From Metopolophium dirhodum (taxonomy: Eukaryota > Arthropoda > Insecta > Hemiptera > Aphididae), in assembly GCF_019925205.1 (NCBI RefSeq), contig NW_026869896.1, positions 1,860,001 to 1,924,000 on the forward strand: 64,000 nt of DNA. The letters are read 5' to 3'. How positions within the stretch are numbered: the stretch's first letter is position 1; every line of letters begins with the position of its first letter. Both the position numbers and the translations under genes were made by a program. The notes beneath the pieces are model-generated. The model was not told the origin of the DNA. It did not search any database and worked only from the letters and a program-made list of their open reading frames with translations. Shown one piece after another: positions 44,183 to 55,443 of this stretch.

Positions 44183-45343
44183 TTGGCAATCTCATCCTGG
44201 TCCTGAACTTCCAACGTCACACGGTCGTGTCCCTTGTATATATACTTGTAGATATACATGACACTCTTTATGGACGTGCATATCTCGACGTTGATGTGCG
44301 CGTCATACTTGGCCAGAAGGTAAGGGTTGTACGGCACTACACACTCGTTACCAACCTCACGACCTCTCACAAGTACCACCCGGCCGTCATCCGGTCGGCG
44401 GTACTTTGGATATCCGCCGTCCGCAACGTACACAGTCTCCTCTGCGTACGCTTTCGGGAAATCTTTGGAGCATTTGTTGTCCACCATGCACGGACACTGT
44501 GGATTGACTGTTCCACACGGCCCGTGGATCATGTGAGACTTGACGCAGTCGTGTAAGCGCCTGTCGATTGCGGGGTCCGGCAAGAAGGCGCAAACCACGT
44601 CGTCCACGTCCTCGGCCGTGCGGAACTTACAGTCCTCCGCCAGGATTATCAGTATATGCGCATGGGGCAGACCACGTTTCTGAAACTCGATAGTGTACAC
44701 GTAAGCGCTGACATTACCAAACACACGATGTACAGTTATGTCACCTATTAGCTCCTGTAGCTTACTGTTGAACACTCTGGCCACCAGGTCCGGCCTGTCG
44801 CTTGCCGTGCTGTGGGCAGCCAGGTTTTCAGTGATCTCTGGCCACCTGGGATTGCACGTAAACGTTATGAACAGGTCGGGTTTCCCTTTGGTACGCACTA
44901 TGGTGATGGCGTCTTGATAATTCATCTTGTTGAATCGGTCGCTACCCGTGAACGTCGACGGCAATATGACCCTACGCCCGACCGCCATGGGATCGATGTG
45001 GAGCTGTTGGTTCACATGGTCCATGAGCCCTTGATACGCTTCGGCGAGGAGATCCCTCTGGTGCAAACGTATGTAGTTCAGATTGTTCGACTCCATTCGA
45101 ACATACTGGTCGCACACATACATCTGCAACAAGAACCGACCTTGATGTAATAAACTAAACAGTTCATGCCTTTGGTCGTTATTACCCTGATATCTAACAG
45201 CCAAACGGTAGGAAACTCTCTGATACTGTTGCGATTGCGGACATTGTTTCGTCGGTTGCCCGCTTGCAACATCACGTTATGCCAACCGGCCTCGCCGTAC
45301 GGGAAAAACAGCGGATACAACATCGGATCCGAGTGACACGACC
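44183..45343 (-). pseudogene. Helitron replicase exon 6: HUH Rep domain (one frameshift)
   Basis: The exon opens after tttcacaag with a DPMLYPLFFPYGEAGWH block. Near 45235 the frame changes, then reads AVRYQG...ELFSLLHQGRFLLQMYVCDQY. The Rep core has FITFTCNPRWPEI, the HUH motif GLPHAHIL and the catalytic-tyrosine block YIYKYIYKGHDR, with two Tyr four residues apart as in Helitrons. This enzyme nicks and rejoins single strands during rolling-circle transposition. The Rep active-site residues appear intact despite the upstream frameshift. Confidence 0.88.
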
Positions 45344-45669
45344 CTTGTGAAATGTAACGAATGGTATATATTATTTAAAGTGAATTGTTAAATCAACGAT
45401 TTGTAGTAGCTGGGGGTTAGAGGATGGAGTTGTGATTGTGTTGTGAGTATAGCAAGTACATAACCGCAAAAGAAAGGTAATGTATAAAAAAAATATAAAC
45501 TCTGATCTCTTTGTATTCCAAGGATTTATAGTGTATATTTGTAAGTGATGTCTGTTATGAAGTCCAAACAAATCATGAAATTAAGCACCGAAGTAATGTG
45601 ACTATATTATGTTTGATTATTGATAAATTATATAGTACACTACATACAAATCATAACACGACTTATTGT
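45344..45669. other. Helitron intron 5, left part
   Basis: AT-rich intron sequence between exon 6 and the gypsy-2 insertion. No gene is seen. Confidence 0.5.
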
Positions 45670-45674
45670 CATAC

Positions 45675-45852
45675 TGTGGTATCACTGTAATTGATTACCA
45701 GTGATAATCATAATATAACCTTATTTTAAAATATCAAAAACTGTATCTTCACAATTATATAAAATATAATATAACCATGTGTGACTGTGTAATTAACAAT
45801 GTTCTCTTTTTAATTTAATATGTTATAAAATAAACGACATATAATATAAACA
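45675..45852 (+). repeat. 5' LTR of gypsy-2
   Basis: 178 bp, TG...CA ends. One base (G at position 19, A in the other copy) separates it from 50201-50378. Confidence 0.95.
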
Positions 45853-45869
45853 TGGCGCAGTCGTAAACG
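45853..45869 (+). promoter_or_regulatory. Primer-binding site of gypsy-2
   Basis: TGGCGCAGTCGTAAACG directly follows the LTR. The first 11 bases equal the tRNA-Ser-type primer site known from insect gypsy elements. Confidence 0.65.
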
Positions 45870-45917
45870 AAAACTACGTACAAAAATTTAAAATAAATAA
45901 ATAATCTTTCAACGAAA

Positions 45918-48900
45918 ATGGAGTTCAACAAACCAGCACCACTTAAAATGACTGGGAATATGACGCAGAATTTCAGATTTTTCAAACAGCAAGTAGAAAT
46001 ATATATGACTGCCATAGAAACAGATGGTAAGTCTAAGGAGATCCAAGTGGCACGTTTGTTAAACTTGATGGGTACAGAGGCATTAAAAGTATACAATACT
46101 TTGGTGTCTGAAAAAGAAAAAGATAAAGAAATTTCTGTAATTCTAAATAGAATGGAAAAATATTGTTCACCAAGAACAAATGAAATTATGGCACATTATA
46201 AATTTTTTACGGCTAAACAAAATGATAGTAGTTTTGATGTATATCTAACAAGATTGAAAGAACTCATCAAGCCGTGTAATTTTGGTGTGCTGGAAGATAA
46301 GTTACTCAAAACACAAATTATATTGGGTATACAATGCAGAAATACGCTGGAGAGGTTGTTACGAGAGGATATGACCTTAGAAAAAGTGGTATCATTCTGT
46401 CAATCGGTGGAGGCGGCAGAAAATAATTGTAAAGAGTTGGAGAAATCAGCGGAAGTTCATCATATAGTCAACAAGAAGTTTTCATCGTCAAAGTCAAACA
46501 AATCAGCAAACAAGTCAGCAACCATCAATAACTGTACAAGGTGTGGTAATACACATTTAATTAATGCATGTCCAGCTTATGGAAAAGTATGTTACAAATG
46601 TAAACGATTAAATCATTTTAGTAGTTATTGTAAATCTAAATTAGACTCAGTTCCAAAATTCAATAAAAATAATAAAAGCAATTTTAAAAAAGAAAATAAA
46701 AAATGTTTTAAGCAAAATTTAATAAACACAGTTGATTCTGAAACAGAACTTAATGATGATGATTTAATTTTTTCAATAAATCAAGTTAAAATAAGTGAAA
46801 CAGATGATAAAAAATGGTTTCAAGTAATATATGTCAATAATATACAAATTAACTTTCAATTGGATACAGGAGCTGAGACTAATGTTTTACCGTATAAATG
46901 GTATAAAATAATTAATACTAAAGAACCAATACAACAAACAAAGACTAAAATAGAGTCGTATGGTGGTTATAAATTAAGTACAATAGGCACTGTGGTGTTA
47001 AAATGTAAAATTAAAGAAATTGTCAAAAATGTACAGTTCATAATAGTAGATCATCCAAACTGTGTTCCTATTTTAGGGTTAAATACTTGTATAAGTTTAA
47101 ATCTAGTACAAAGAATTAATCAATTAAATGTTAACAAATCAAGTAAACTTGATAAGTTTATTTGTTCAAATAAAGAGGTGTTTGAAGGTTTAGGTATTTT
47201 TCCAGATATAGTAAAAATTAAAATAATTGATGGAGTAGTTCCAAAGGCGAATCCTCCTCGTAGGGTACCATTAGCGATTAGGACGAGATTAGAGCAAACT
47301 TTAAAAACCCTTACGGATAAAAAAATCATAGAACCAGTAAATGAGCCTCAAGAGTGGGTCAATAATATTATAATAGTTGAAAAATCTAACAAAACACTTA
47401 GAATATGTATTGATCCAAGTGAATTAAATAAGTACATAGTACGAGAATTTTATCCAATTCCTACTTTAGAAGAAATCATACCTAAATTAACTAATAAAAA
47501 TATTTTCTGTGTTTTTGATTTGAAAGATGGGTTTCATCAATTAAAGTTGGATAAAAAATCCAGTGAGTATTGCACATTTAGTAGTCCTTTTGGATGCTAC
47601 AAATTTTTGAGAGCTCTATTGGGATTAGCCTCTATACCAGAAATTTTTCAAAAATTAACTAATAAATACTTTGGGGATATAGACAATGTAACTGTTTATT
47701 TTGATGATATACTGTGTGCGACAAATACTGTTGAAGAAATGGATACTATAGTGAAAGAGGTTGTAGCTAGAGCAAAAAAATATAATATAAAGTTTAATTC
47801 AAATAAAGTACAATTTTATCAAAATGAAGTAAAATATTTAGGATTATTGTTTTCAAAGGAAGGAATGAGACCTGACAATGATCGCATCACAGCAATAAAA
47901 GAATTAGGCATACCAAAAAATAAAAAAGAATTACAACAAATATTAGGAATAATTAATTACCTTAGGAAATTTATTCCAAACTTATCTGAAATAAGTTCAC
48001 CGTATAGGGAATTATTAAAAAAGAGTGTGATATGGCAATGGACTGATAAAAATACAGAATTACTAAATAAAATTAAAAATTTAATATCAGAAGCTTCAAT
48101 ATTGAATAATTTTAATATAAACAAACAAATAGTTTTACAGTGTGACAGTTCACAAAATGCTCTAGGATGTTGTTTGCTACAAGATAGCAAGCCTGTGGCC
48201 TTTGCGTCTAGATCATTAACATCAACTGAGTCAAACTATGCGCAAATAGAAAAAGAACTGTTGTCGGTGACGTTTGCCCTTTCTAAATTTCATAATTATA
48301 TATATGGCAGTAAAATAATTGTTAATAATGATCATTTGCCTTTAGTTTCCTTAATGAGAAAACCAATAGATAAAATTAAAAATAACCGTTTGAGAAGATT
48401 AAGAATAAAAACTTTACCATATACATTCAATCTAGAATATGTCCCCGGACCTAAATTATTTATTGCAGATCTATTGTCTAGAAATATAGTACATAGACCT
48501 GTTAATGATGATTCTGAATTGACCGAAATAGTGCATACTGTACAGGTATCTCCAGAATTAATAATATCAGGTGAAAAGCTTAAATTATTTCAAAAAGAAA
48601 CTCAAGACGATGAAATATTGTCTAAAGTTATTAAATATTATAAAGAAGGATGGCCTAAAAAAGTAGTTAAAAATTTAAATGGAGAAATAAAACATTATTG
48701 TAATAACAAATTAGATATAACAGTACAAGATAATTTAGTTTATTCTAATAATAAATTAGTAATTCCAAAAAGATTAAGAAAAACCATACTTAAATTACTT
48801 CATGAAACACACTTAAGTGCTCAAAAACAAAAATTTCTAGCCAAGTCAATATTTTATTGGCCTGGTATTAATTCAGATATATTAGGTATGGTAGAAAATT

Positions 48901-49829
48901 GTAATATTTGCCAGAAATTTAAAAGAAGTCAAATCAAACAAACTTTAATAAATCATGAAATTCCAAAATTACCATTTATGAAAATAGGATTGGATATAGC
49001 CGAGTTTAAAGGTTTAAACTATTTAGTAGTAGTAGATTATTACTCTCGATGGCTAGAAATAATACAAATCAAGCAAAAAGACACCATAACTATAATCTCT
49101 AAGTTAAAACCACTGTTCAGTAAATTTGGTATACCAATGGAGGTAATTGCTGACAATATGCCATGTGGTAGTGTGGAATTTCAAAGATTTGCTAAGGAAT
49201 GGGAGTTTGAAATAAAAACGTCGAGTCCTCATTACCCGAAAAGTAATGGTCTTGCTGAGAAAGGGGTTGATATCGCTAAAAAAATGATACAAAAAAGTAA
49301 TGAAGATAATCAGGATCTTGAACTCTATCTATTAAATTATAGAAATTCTAAAGTAGCAAAACTGGATTATACACCTGCACAGTTGTTACTTAATCGTCAT
49401 TTACGCAGTAAAATTCCAAACACATTTAATAATATGATACCAAAGTTAAATTTAGATGCACATAATCATATGATAAAAAACCAACAAAAACAAAAAATAT
49501 ATTATGATAAAAATGCTGTAAAGAAAGAAATTGAATATAATAAGGGTAATAAAATTTATGTACAAAACTATAAAACTCAAAATTGGGAGAAGGGTGAGAT
49601 TGTTGAAAAACTGAAAAGTCCTAGGTCTTATAAAGTCCAAATGGAAAATGGCAAAGTATTGAGAAGAAATGTGATTCACATAAGAAAAAGGAAAGTGTTA
49701 AGCTTTGAAGGAGCCCCAAATTCACCTCTGTACATAGATAAACCTTTAAACATAAAAAGCAAAATTCCTACACCCATAACAACAAGGTCAGGTAGACAGG
49801 TTAAAAAACCAGATAGATTAGGAAATTAA
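45918..49829 (+). CDS. gypsy-2 Gag-Pol polyprotein, 1303 aa, single frame
   Basis: Gag-like N-terminus (residues 1-190), then two zinc knuckles at about 200-240 (CTRCGNTHLINAC and CYKCKRLNHFSSYC). Protease has LDTGAETN near 314. The RT palm has YFDDILCA near 594, RNase H has LQCDSSQNALG near 738, and the integrase zinc region has HETHLSAQK...CNICQKF. The integrase core has GLDIAEF (~1024), IADNMPCG and NGLAEKGVD, and the C-terminus is basic. No stop or shift separates gag from pol, so both are made as one product. YFDD instead of the common Y(L/V/I)DD is a variant active site. All domains look complete; the element may be functional or recently was. Confidence 0.95.
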   Translation: MEFNKPAPLKMTGNMTQNFRFFKQQVEIYMTAIETDGKSKEIQVARLLNLMGTEALKVYNTLVSEKEKDKEISVILNRMEKYCSPRTNEIMAHYKFFTAKQNDSSFDVYLTRLKELIKPCNFGVLEDKLLKTQIILGIQCRNTLERLLREDMTLEKVVSFCQSVEAAENNCKELEKSAEVHHIVNKKFSSSKSNKSANKSATINNCTRCGNTHLINACPAYGKVCYKCKRLNHFSSYCKSKLDSVPKFNKNNKSNFKKENKKCFKQNLINTVDSETELNDDDLIFSINQVKISETDDKKWFQVIYVNNIQINFQLDTGAETNVLPYKWYKIINTKEPIQQTKTKIESYGGYKLSTIGTVVLKCKIKEIVKNVQFIIVDHPNCVPILGLNTCISLNLVQRINQLNVNKSSKLDKFICSNKEVFEGLGIFPDIVKIKIIDGVVPKANPPRRVPLAIRTRLEQTLKTLTDKKIIEPVNEPQEWVNNIIIVEKSNKTLRICIDPSELNKYIVREFYPIPTLEEIIPKLTNKNIFCVFDLKDGFHQLKLDKKSSEYCTFSSPFGCYKFLRALLGLASIPEIFQKLTNKYFGDIDNVTVYFDDILCATNTVEEMDTIVKEVVARAKKYNIKFNSNKVQFYQNEVKYLGLLFSKEGMRPDNDRITAIKELGIPKNKKELQQILGIINYLRKFIPNLSEISSPYRELLKKSVIWQWTDKNTELLNKIKNLISEASILNNFNINKQIVLQCDSSQNALGCCLLQDSKPVAFASRSLTSTESNYAQIEKELLSVTFALSKFHNYIYGSKIIVNNDHLPLVSLMRKPIDKIKNNRLRRLRIKTLPYTFNLEYVPGPKLFIADLLSRNIVHRPVNDDSELTEIVHTVQVSPELIISGEKLKLFQKETQDDEILSKVIKYYKEGWPKKVVKNLNGEIKHYCNNKLDITVQDNLVYSNNKLVIPKRLRKTILKLLHETHLSAQKQKFLAKSIFYWPGINSDILGMVENCNICQKFKRSQIKQTLINHEIPKLPFMKIGLDIAEFKGLNYLVVVDYYSRWLEIIQIKQKDTITIISKLKPLFSKFGIPMEVIADNMPCGSVEFQRFAKEWEFEIKTSSPHYPKSNGLAEKGVDIAKKMIQKSNEDNQDLELYLLNYRNSKVAKLDYTPAQLLLNRHLRSKIPNTFNNMIPKLNLDAHNHMIKNQQKQKIYYDKNAVKKEIEYNKGNKIYVQNYKTQNWEKGEIVEKLKSPRSYKVQMENGKVLRRNVIHIRKRKVLSFEGAPNSPLYIDKPLNIKSKIPTPITTRSGRQVKKPDRLGN

Positions 49830-49854
49830 AAAAAAAAAAAAAAAAAAAAGGATG

Positions 49855-50200
49855 TGTAGGCAAGAGATTGTCAATAAAATAATGATATATTATTATTAAA
49901 GTTGTATAAATATTGTTAATGATATATTATTTTAGTTGTATGAATATTGTTGATGATATTGTATAAGTTGTGTGAATATTGTTAATGGAATATGATTTTA
50001 GTTGTATAAATATTGTTAATGATATTATTTTAGTTGTATGAATATTGTTGATGATATTGTATAAGTAGTATGAATATTGTTAATGTTATTATTTGGTTTT
50101 TATCAATTCATACATATTGCTAAGTCTGTTAATAATTATGTAAATTAGCATTAAGAATATTATGAATGTTTAAATTAAAAAGTTAAAGTCAAGGGAGAGA
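49855..50200 (+). repeat. gypsy-2 3' untranslated tandem repeats
   Basis: Between the ORF and the 3' LTR, units of about 35-60 bases built on ttttagttgtatgaatattgttgatgatat... recur some five times. A poly-A tract follows the stop codon at 49830. Confidence 0.65.
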
Positions 50201-50378
50201 TGTGGTATCACTGTAATTAATTACCAGTGATAATCATAATATAACCTTATTTTAAAATATCAAAAACTGTATCTTCACAATTATATAAAATATAATATAA
50301 CCATGTGTGACTGTGTAATTAACAATGTTCTCTTTTTAATTTAATATGTTATAAAATAAACGACATATAATATAAACA
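50201..50378 (+). repeat. 3' LTR of gypsy-2
   Basis: 178 bp, preceded by AAGGGAGAGA and followed by CATAC. Confidence 0.95.
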
Positions 50379-50944
50379 CATACTATCACTACAAGATGAA
50401 TATAATTTATAATGAATATGGTCGTAAGGAATTTAATATTGTTAATTTAACTTTATCTAATATTTTATGTATACATAGGTCCCCTAGCTCGAATAGCAAT
50501 ACCTGATCTATTATGATTAAATTATGTCCTGAATAGAATTCCTGGCCTGTCTATCTAACATTCTAATCACTGATAAATCTTTGAACGACACTTATTGTCG
50601 GAGATTCGAACAATAATATAATTATCCTTCAGTCTTTCATCTGTTTATTTCGCCAAAAAAAAAAAATAGGAGACTGTTGCAGGATTTGTCAAAATATCAG
50701 TAAAGCTTATTAAAATAATTGTACCTCAGATTGTTAAAGTAATAGAATTTAATAGATTCATTCAAAAGAATGTCCAAAATGTAGTGTATACTTAATGTAA
50801 ATTTAAAATCGCAGTGTCAGCTTTACTGTACAACAAAAACTATGATTCTATTTGATGGTGTTGATATTAATGTGCAATAAATATAGTGAATATAAGTGAA
50901 CAATTTGAGACAGCTGTGTTTATAGGAAATAATTATTAACTAAC

Positions 50945-51198
50945 CCGCTGGTATGGTTTGCATCCTGTGTTGCGGGTTGATTGGATTCGTATCGTAGATG
51001 ACCAGATTAATGTCTCTTGGCGGACGACCCCCTTCGCCTACGAACACGGCCGCAACTTCGTTTGCGGTAGGCAGGTTGTTTCGCCCGTCGTCCCGGGCCG
51101 CATCTCGGACAAAATGCATCGTCACTGGCCTAGGTCGCACACCTGCGGGATCGGCGTCGGCTAGGTCTCTTTCTGCCAGCCACACCTCACGCATGTTC
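50945..51198 (-). CDS. Helitron replicase exon 5
   Basis: An acceptor (ttgttccag) precedes 51198 and a GTTAGT donor follows 50945. The exon encodes NMREVWLAERDLADADPAG, then NNLPTANEVAAVFVGEGG and DINLVIYDTNPINPQHRM, a block found before the HUH domain in Helitron replicases. Phase fits exon 4 on one side and exon 6 on the other. Confidence 0.8.
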
Positions 51199-51808
51199 CT
51201 GGAACAAATATAGACATGTATATTTTTATACTTAGACAGACTCCATGTAAAAATCATAAATAAATCATTCAGTGCATTTAACTCTATAATTGTATAATTA
51301 ACATAATACATAATAATAAATATATATATTATAAATGTGTGTGAAGTGTAGTAAGCTTAGGAGACCACATAGGTTAGGTAATAACAATAAAACCTATACT
51401 TCATATAAAATATAAAAACGTCCCAGCCCTAAGTTATATTTAATGTTACCTGTATCATTCATAAGTACATATGAACAAACTCTGTTGGTAGCAGAGTAAA
51501 ATTATAATAAACACATAAAATACATATAATATTTAATATAATTTAAGTAATAAAGGTAAGAAAATTTTTTGCTTTGTATACTATTTTGAATGAACAATAA
51601 GTAATAACTGCAGTATATTGGTAGTTGTGAGTGTCTAATATCAACGTAATATCTAGTTTGACAGTTAACATAGTTAGTTTATTGGTTACAGTGTGTAAAT
51701 TTTTTTGTTTTTTCTGTCTACTTTGAGAAAGGGATCTGTAAAAGAAATTTACTCTAAGGGGCAATTCATATTCCTAATGTTAATAAATACAATAAATTTA
51801 TATCTTAC

Positions 51809-52422
51809 TTAAAAGCCATTGCGTACGGATTTACGTCCCGCAGAAAACCGTCCAATAGTCCCATCACAACTACGGACAGTTCACGATGATTTCTCTGCAG
51901 AGCCATCCCAACGCGGCGGGCGTTGGCCTCTGAGGACTCGAGGAAATACAACTGACAGTAGTTGGCATCTACTCGGTCAACGGCCACGTCATTATTTATC
52001 CTCTGATAAGTTTGGCCTTGGATACACATCGTTCGCGGTCCACGCCCTCGCAAACGCCTGTCGTCTGTGCCACAGCTAAACGCAGCGAATGCCAGGGCGT
52101 TGTTGTACCGGCGGATGTCGTCTCGGAATCTACGACCATCCTGTGAATCTCCAATCAACAAACTCATTAGTAAAAAAGGGGCGGACAACAACGCGTGCTG
52201 TCCTGCAGCGGTCACTTGACCGTTGTTACAGCAAGTGGAGAAGTGCCTATTGGCATCCCGGCCCACAACCTCGCCTTCGAAGTGGCGGGCGTTACACTGT
52301 GTGCAGATTCTGTTTAACGCGCCCGCGTTGTGCTGCTCTGGAAGCGGGTGTGTCACGCCTGCCTGCCTGTCAATTATTGGCGCACGCCCTCGGGGTTGTT
52401 CACCCACGGCAAGTGGTCGGAA
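51809..52422 (-). CDS. Helitron replicase exon 4 (N-terminal Helitron domain)
   Basis: The exon starts FRPLAVGEQPRGR after an attgcag acceptor and ends NPYAMAFK at a GTAAGA donor. It contains CTQCNARHF...FSTCCNNGQV (Cys/His cluster), NALAFAAFSCG, PRTMCIQGQTYQRI and NYCQLYFLE, the conserved Helitron_like_N blocks. No stops are present over 204 codons. Confidence 0.85.
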
Positions 52423-52483
52423 CTGCAATTTAAATGATAAGTTTTATTTATGGTTTTTTTATAAGTAAGACATATTTACTGAC

Positions 52484-52756
52484 CTCTTCGTCGACGTCTG
52501 GCTGCAACTCGTCGAGCATGTCCACAAACTCCAGTTCCAATTGCACTTCGTCCATCTGGACTTCTACCACTTCCACGTCATCCCCTCCGTCCATCTGTAC
52601 CTCAACAAATTCCACGTCCTCCACCACCTCCACTCCTTCCACATCATTCCCTATATCCACTGGGACGCCAACGACTTCCACGTACTCCACACCCTCCACT
52701 GGGACGCCGACGACCTCCACGTCCTCCCTTTCTTCCATCTCGACATCCCCAAGCAC
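52484..52756 (-). CDS. Helitron replicase exon 3, acidic Val/Glu/Asp repeats
   Basis: The 91 codons form a low-complexity acidic segment in which VEVVGVPV, VEVVEVQMD and GGDDVEVVE are repeated. It is bounded by a ttttag acceptor at 52757 and a GTCAGT donor. It links the THAP exons to the Helitron N-terminal domain in the same phase. It is probably a flexible, negatively charged linker. Confidence 0.6.
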
Positions 52757-53790
52757 CTAAAAGTTAGGTTGAGTTTAGAGTAGGTACAATTGTATTGATA
52801 ATTCTATATAATTATAATAATAACAACAATAATTATTGCTATCTATGACAGTAAGCGTAGGTACCTATAATATGCAATAAGTGAATATTTATATGAAATA
52901 AGGTTTATGTCACACAAATAAAAGCATACATGTTGTAGTTAGAGTGAGTCTAAGTCTAAGAGTATCACATGTGAAATGATAAAATACCTATCTAGTGCCC
53001 AACTTACAAATGAAGGAGAGTAAACCTGGGTCAGTAGTAAATAGTGATGTGGTGGGGGTAATATTAAGAAGTGTGCGAGAAAAGTATTTTGTTTATTGGT
53101 AGTAGAATGTATATTATTGCTTTCACTCAACTGTATAAACACAATATTAAGTATACAATATCAGATATGTGAACATATTGCATGAATGTATACAATATAT
53201 AGTTTGTGGATAATGTAGCAAAGTAAATAAGCACACATGTATGTTAATATAAATGTTTTTTTTTTAACTGTGTAAGAAAACATTCCAAATGCCTATAATA
53301 ATATAATAACTAACTGTAACCGTAGAACATGTATAATACTACTAAATGCCATTGAAGGTGTGTAAAACATCAATACAACAATATAGATAGTATAAGATAA
53401 ATGTTGTTAAGAGATTTTCAAGAGAAAAAGGTCTACCTAAATAACATCAGTACAATGCTCTAGGTTAAGATATCTGTTGTATTTACAAGTACCAATCATA
53501 GAACAAAGAAATCCACAGAAGAATATTTAAGTTGTTTCATACATACTAATAATCTTTCTAACAACAATAACTTTGAAACGTTGTAAAACTGTATTGCACT
53601 GTATAAAAGTATAAAAGTATACATGTTGTAGTCCAGATCATTTTTCAAAGAGTTGTACAAAATAATGTGTGTCACTACGCCTAAATCTAAGCTCTGTCCA
53701 TCCTAACATCAGTACAATGTTGTATTAAGTATTAAAATAAAATACTAATAAAATACTTATCTAGTACACAACTTACAAATGGCCTAGTTC

Positions 53791-53821
<31 letters not shown>

Positions 53822-55139
53822 ATAGTAGAAAAAAAAATGTGTTATTTAATACAGAAGTTTAACTTACAACAATAAAAAGAAAACATTTTAATGATTGTGT
53901 GTTCAATCTTGTGTTGGTTAGGTATTACTGTAACAACAACAATAACGACTTACATTTAAAAAATGTATTGCACTCTATAACAGTAAGTGTAGGTACTCGT
54001 ATGCAATAAGTGCATTTATATGAAATCATTATATGATAAGTTGAATGTAAGGTTGAATATGAAATCATATATGTGGTGTTATTTTTTAAAGAGTCTTCAA
54101 TGTGATAAAATCAAGCACACCTATATTTATCACCACTAAGTATTGATATAACACACATCAGTAGTAAATATGTTACACCGTAGTACAAACAAAGTTAGTT
54201 GTATAAATAAAGGAAAGAAAGTATTAAAATAATCTTAACATTGCTAACAGTACGGCAATATGTGAAATTATAAAACACTTATCCAGTACACAGTTCACAA
54301 AAAAAGGAGAGGTTAGTTAGGAGTCTCTAGTAATACCTACTTTGTGTAGTAGTAACATTAAGAAAATGTAAATTTATGTGAGAAAACCTCAAGTGTTCTA
54401 TAGTAAAAGTTGATATATTAGTATAGTTATGAGTTAATCTAGGTAAAATAAGCTTTACCCAGTGTTTGATAAGCAAAGTGTTTGAAATCTGAAACAGCAG
54501 TAACACAATTGAATGTCGTTCAAGTTATTCTACAATTTAATCATAATATAATAAGTTGAATGAAAGTTTTATGATCAAATAGACATTTAGTTTTCAAGAA
54601 TGTTGTACCGAGCCAGTATAGTATGGTAGTATAGTAGAGTACAGAAACAATGATATGCATCTAAGAGCACAGTGAATAATTAAGCATGTAAGGAATTTTA
54701 ACCGCAGGTTGGGTACTACTCATTGTCATTGGCTTAACTTTAAAAATTACATACTATGGAATAAACGTAAACAAATGAAATGAAATTAGCACTGCAGAAA
54801 TTGTAAATGTTGTGAAAATTGATCAAACTTGAAATAATGAAGATATGTGATCCAAATGGGTGTAATATCATGAATTTTGTTATAATATGTCATTCACTTG
54901 ATATTGTGTATTAAACCGTATTTATAAGGTCTAGAAGTATACTTTTGTGAGGTCATATGTATTATGTTACAACAAAAAGCTTGAATGCCATTGAGTTAAG
55001 TTATGAAATTAAGTTAGGTTTGAAATACACAGTAGGTACATCAAACTCACGAGAGTATACAACAGTATTAGAAGTCCAGTCAGACGGGCATACAGTCATG
55101 GTGTACTGCAATGAAATGATATTTATTGAACACACTCAC
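52757..55139 (-). other. Helitron intron 2
   Basis: This 2.4-kb AT-rich stretch shows no gene. It contains a (TAG)n microsatellite at 53791-53829. The donor GTGAGT at 55139 and acceptor at 52757 are good matches to consensus. Confidence 0.55.
53791..53829 (+). repeat. (AGT)n microsatellite
   Basis: About 12 consecutive agt/tag trinucleotides with one aat interruption. Confidence 0.9.
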
Positions 55140-55443
55140 CAAAGAAGGCACTGCCGTGGGCCACAGACGGCGGCGCCGCGCGTTTCCCACAGCGTAGTCG
55201 ACACCGGGGACGAAATGCCTCGAACACAGCTGAGATGTTTGGTTCACGGGAAAACCATGGTCCACCACAAATGCCACCCACTCAATACAACGATGTACGG
55301 CAGTTGGAAATCTAAGAGGCGACACATTATTATTTATTATAATATATATATCGATATGTATCAACGTGTTGTGTGAAATACCTGTGTACGGAAACGTCAT
55401 CGATGTTGTCCACAACTCCGCATAAAGCACAGCGTTTGACCAT
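55140..55443 (-). CDS. THAP zinc finger exons 1-2 of the Helitron replicase
   Basis: Exon 1 (55443-55382) starts MVKRCALCG and ends VSVHR. Exon 2 (55311-55140) begins with RFP, contains CIEWVAF and QLCSRHF, and ends TAVPSL. The set C5-x2-C8, 41 residues, C50-x2-H53, the Phe-Pro after the first strand, the Trp and the terminal AVPS form a complete THAP C2CH signature. THAP domains bind DNA and occur at the N-terminus of P-element-type transposases. The exon 2 donor (TTTG|GTGAGT) and phase 0 join cleanly to the acidic exon at 52756. That they belong to one transcript is inference from phase, strand and the absence of another gene between. Confidence 0.75.

Larger units (their letters stand above)
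45675..50378 (+). mobile_element. Young Ty3/gypsy element gypsy-2
   Basis: Two 178-bp LTRs (TGTGGTATC...ATAAACA) differ at one base by eye and are flanked by the 5-bp duplication CATAC (45670-45674 and 50379-50383). A primer site follows the 5' LTR, and the purine tract AAGGGAGAGA precedes the 3' LTR. One long intact ORF fills most of the 4.7 kb. It is inserted in the sense opposite to the Helitron gene, inside its intron. Confidence 0.95.
41461..55443 (-). mobile_element. Helitron with THAP-domain replicase, 3' truncated, gypsy-2 inside
   Basis: A chain of seven predicted exons, right to left, encodes a THAP finger, an acidic linker, Helitron-like N-terminal domains, the HUH Rep domain and the start of the helicase linker. 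The PIF1-like helicase and the 3' CTRR/hairpin end are missing because Polinton sequence begins at about 41460. The 5' TC end was not located; it should lie right of 55443. The gypsy-2 element is in the intron between exons 5 and 6. One frameshift near 45235 shows decay. Confidence 0.8.

Noticed and set aside
52434..52783. Ser/Thr- or His-rich plus-strand frames at the acidic exon
   Set aside because: They are antisense readings of the repetitive Val/Glu/Asp exon, which fits splice sites and phase on the minus strand.
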